DNA from: Chitinophagales bacterium
GTDB taxonomy: Bacteria; Bacteroidota; Bacteroidia; Chitinophagales; UBA10324
Assembly (NCBI GenBank): GCA_026786335.1
Contig: JAJAYG010000062.1
Location: 1-5,428 of the forward strand
Direction: 5' to 3'
DNA length: 5,428 nt
The notes beneath the pieces were generated by a model. That model was given only the letters and a program-made list of their open reading frames with translations. It searched no databases and was not told the origin of the DNA. Numbering within the stretch: position 1 is the stretch's first letter; each line of letters begins with the position of its first letter. Shown piece by piece: positions 3,739-5,428 of this stretch. The position numbers were made by a program, and so were the translations under genes.

Positions 3739-5428
3739 TTATTTACTCTTATCTTTAAATGGCGGAATGGCCGGAACATTTTGCTCTTGGGTTTTCAGTT
3801 CTTCCAATAACTCTTCAACACCTTTATTCAGTTGCGCATCGGTTCCTAAGTATTCTTGTGCGGGATCATTGTCAAGTACAATATCGGGATCAACTCCATA
3901 GCCTTCAATTACCCAACCTTTATCATTATAAGGTGCAAACTCGGGTCGCATTAAATAACCGCCATCCATTAACGGGAGCGAACCGCGAATACCAACTACG
4001 CCGCCCCAGGTTCTTACACCAATCACTTTTCCGATGTTGTATTTTTTAAAGCGGTAAGCAATGATGTCGCCATCACTTGCAGAGTAACGATCAATCAATA
4101 AAACTTTAGGACCTAAAAGCATTTGAGGATCGGTGCCTCCAATCGTATTGCGCATCATGTTGTAGTAAACTAATTCTTTCGATAATCTTTCTGCCACCAA
4201 GCCCGAAACAAATCCGCCGCCATTACCTCTGTCGTCAATGATCAATGCTTTCTTATTAAGTTGCGGATAAAAATGTTTGATGAACTCATTTAATCCCTCA
4301 ACTCCCATATTGGGAATGTGGAGGTATCCGATTTTCCCACCAGAGATTGAATCTACATAGCGAATGTTGTGCTGCACCCAATTGTAGTAGTACAGTTCTT
4401 TTTCATTACCAATTGGAATCACAATTACTTTTCTGCTTCCAGCTAATGAAGCTTTGCTGTTTACGGTTAATTCAACTTGCTTGCCGGCCGTGTTTACGAG
4501 TGATGAATAAATATCGTTCATCGAATTGGTTGCTGCGCCGTTTACAGCAAGAATAAAATCACCGGCATTTACATTTACTCCCACTTCTGTTAATGGTGAA
4601 CGCAGATCGTTGCTCCAATTTGCTCCATCTAAAATTTTATCGATCTTATAATATCCGGATGCATCTTTCGAAAGTTTTGCGCCCAGCATTCCCATTGGAA
4701 TTCTTTCGGGCTTTGGTTCATCACCACCACCAACATAAGAGTGACCGATGCTTAATTCACCAATCATTTCACCAATAACATAAGTAAGATCGGCTCGGTG
4801 ATTTACATAAGGTACCAATGCGCCGTACTTTGTTTTCATTGCATTCCAATTTACTCCCTGCATGGTGGGATCGTAGAAGAAGTCGCGCATTTGCCGCCAG
4901 CATTCATTAAAGATTTCATTCCACTCATCATGCTTGTTCACCCACAATTTCATTCCGCTTAAATCAACATTCTTATCGATAGTAAATTTTGATTGCGGTA
5001 CATCAATGATGGAATAGTTGCCATGATTGGCTACCATCATTTTCTTTCCATCAGCAGAAATTTCGTAGCCATCTAAGTTGCCGAGGTTGTCTTCCTTCTT
5101 TCCTTTCAATTTATAAATCATCAATGAAGATTGAGCATCACCCGGTTTAGTTCTTTGATAATAAACATTGTCGCCGATTGAATTGATGTTGAAATAATTT
5201 GCTGCATCAATGGGTAATGAAATCAGGCGATTCATAATTCCATCGAGATCAATTTTTACATCAGTTACTTTTGGCTTTGTTGCATCATCTGTTTTAGCAG
5301 GTGTTTTTTCATTTTTCTTTTTGGAAGAAGCTGTTGAATCTGCTTTCGATTGCTCATCTGTTTTTACTTCGTCATTCTTTGGTGCAAATGGCGATGCAGT
5401 TTCTTTAGCAAGCGGAATACAATACACC
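3739..5428 (-). CDS. Tricorn-type S41 serine protease, C-terminal part (runs off right edge)
   Basis: The window holds the last 562 residues; family members usually have around 1,000-1,100, so the N-terminal beta-propeller part is outside. Numbering from the edge: end of a propeller strand (1-14, KETASPFAP), a Lys/Asp/Ser-rich linker (about 17-56), the last propeller segment (about 60-157, with YEISADGKKM), a helical core domain starting DEWNEIFNECWRQMRDFFYD (167-186), the catalytic His229 in IGHSYVGGG, a PDZ-like domain (about 245-340), and the S41 core. In the core, DDRGNGGG (398-405) is followed by the nucleophile motif YSASDGD (Ser451) and EGYGVDPD with the catalytic Glu508. Archaeal Tricorn trims peptides released by the proteasome; the bacterial role is less clear and may concern peptide turnover in the cytoplasm or periplasm. 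The GTG at 5427 is interior, not a start. Confidence 0.93.
   Translation of the reverse strand, partial: VYCIPLAKETASPFAPKNDEVKTDEQSKADSTASSKKKNEKTPAKTDDATKPKVTDVKIDLDGIMNRLISLPIDAANYFNINSIGDNVYYQRTKPGDAQSSLMIYKLKGKKEDNLGNLDGYEISADGKKMMVANHGNYSIIDVPQSKFTIDKNVDLSGMKLWVNKHDEWNEIFNECWRQMRDFFYDPTMQGVNWNAMKTKYGALVPYVNHRADLTYVIGEMIGELSIGHSYVGGGDEPKPERIPMGMLGAKLSKDASGYYKIDKILDGANWSNDLRSPLTEVGVNVNAGDFILAVNGAATNSMNDIYSSLVNTAGKQVELTVNSKASLAGSRKVIVIPIGNEKELYYYNWVQHNIRYVDSISGGKIGYLHIPNMGVEGLNEFIKHFYPQLNKKALIIDDRGNGGGFVSGLVAERLSKELVYYNMMRNTIGGTDPQMLLGPKVLLIDRYSASDGDIIAYRFKKYNIGKVIGVRTWGGVVGIRGSLPLMDGGYLMRPEFAPYNDKGWVIEGYGVDPDIVLDNDPAQEYLGTDAQLNKGVEELLEELKTQEQNVPAIPPFKDKSK

Noticed and set aside
1..5428. 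CRISPR array, tRNA, rRNA or complete insertion sequence
   Set aside because: No regularly spaced direct repeats, no cloverleaf or rRNA-like sequence, and no transposase frame were seen.

Overview
The window reads as chromosomal DNA of a Bacteroidota bacterium. The signs are SprB-type adhesin repeats, a bacterial Tricorn-type protease, an accB-accC pair, a -7 promoter box of the TAnnTTTG type, A-rich leaders instead of Shine-Dalgarno sequences, and gene gaps full of short G/C-armed palindromes. I cannot fix the genus from sequence alone.

Layout, left to right. (1) Positions 1-557, minus strand: N-terminal part of a secreted protein with a signal peptide and tandem SprB-like units of about 81 residues. 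It runs off the left edge and has no visible start codon. (2) Positions 558-1170: a long gap with no credible gene, holding a -7 box for gene 1 and a cluster of palindromes and nested inverted repeats. (3) Positions 1171-2526, minus: accC, biotin carboxylase, complete. (4) Positions 2527-2647: the accB-accC spacer, with a tandem palindrome just after the accB stop and a hairpin just before the accC start. (5) Positions 2648-3172, minus: accB, biotin carboxyl carrier protein, complete, probable GTG start. (6) Positions 3294-3512, plus: a small basic protein resembling an antitoxin, TTG start, directly overlapped by an 18-codon remnant of a RelE/ParE-like toxin (3502-3558). (7) Positions 3559-3738: AT-rich gap with one strong hairpin (3679-3701). 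(8) Positions 3739-5428, minus: C-terminal 562 residues of a Tricorn-type S41 serine protease, cut by the right edge.

AccB and AccC act together in the first half-reaction of acetyl-CoA carboxylase, the committed step of fatty acid synthesis: AccC carboxylates the biotin carried on AccB. The carboxyltransferase subunits are not in the window. The other genes have no evident functional link to this pair. I found no CRISPR array, rRNA, tRNA, complete insertion sequence or clearly novel multi-gene system. The most notable items are the decayed toxin-antitoxin locus, the palindromes inside and beside the acc operon, and the adhesin gene without a start codon.
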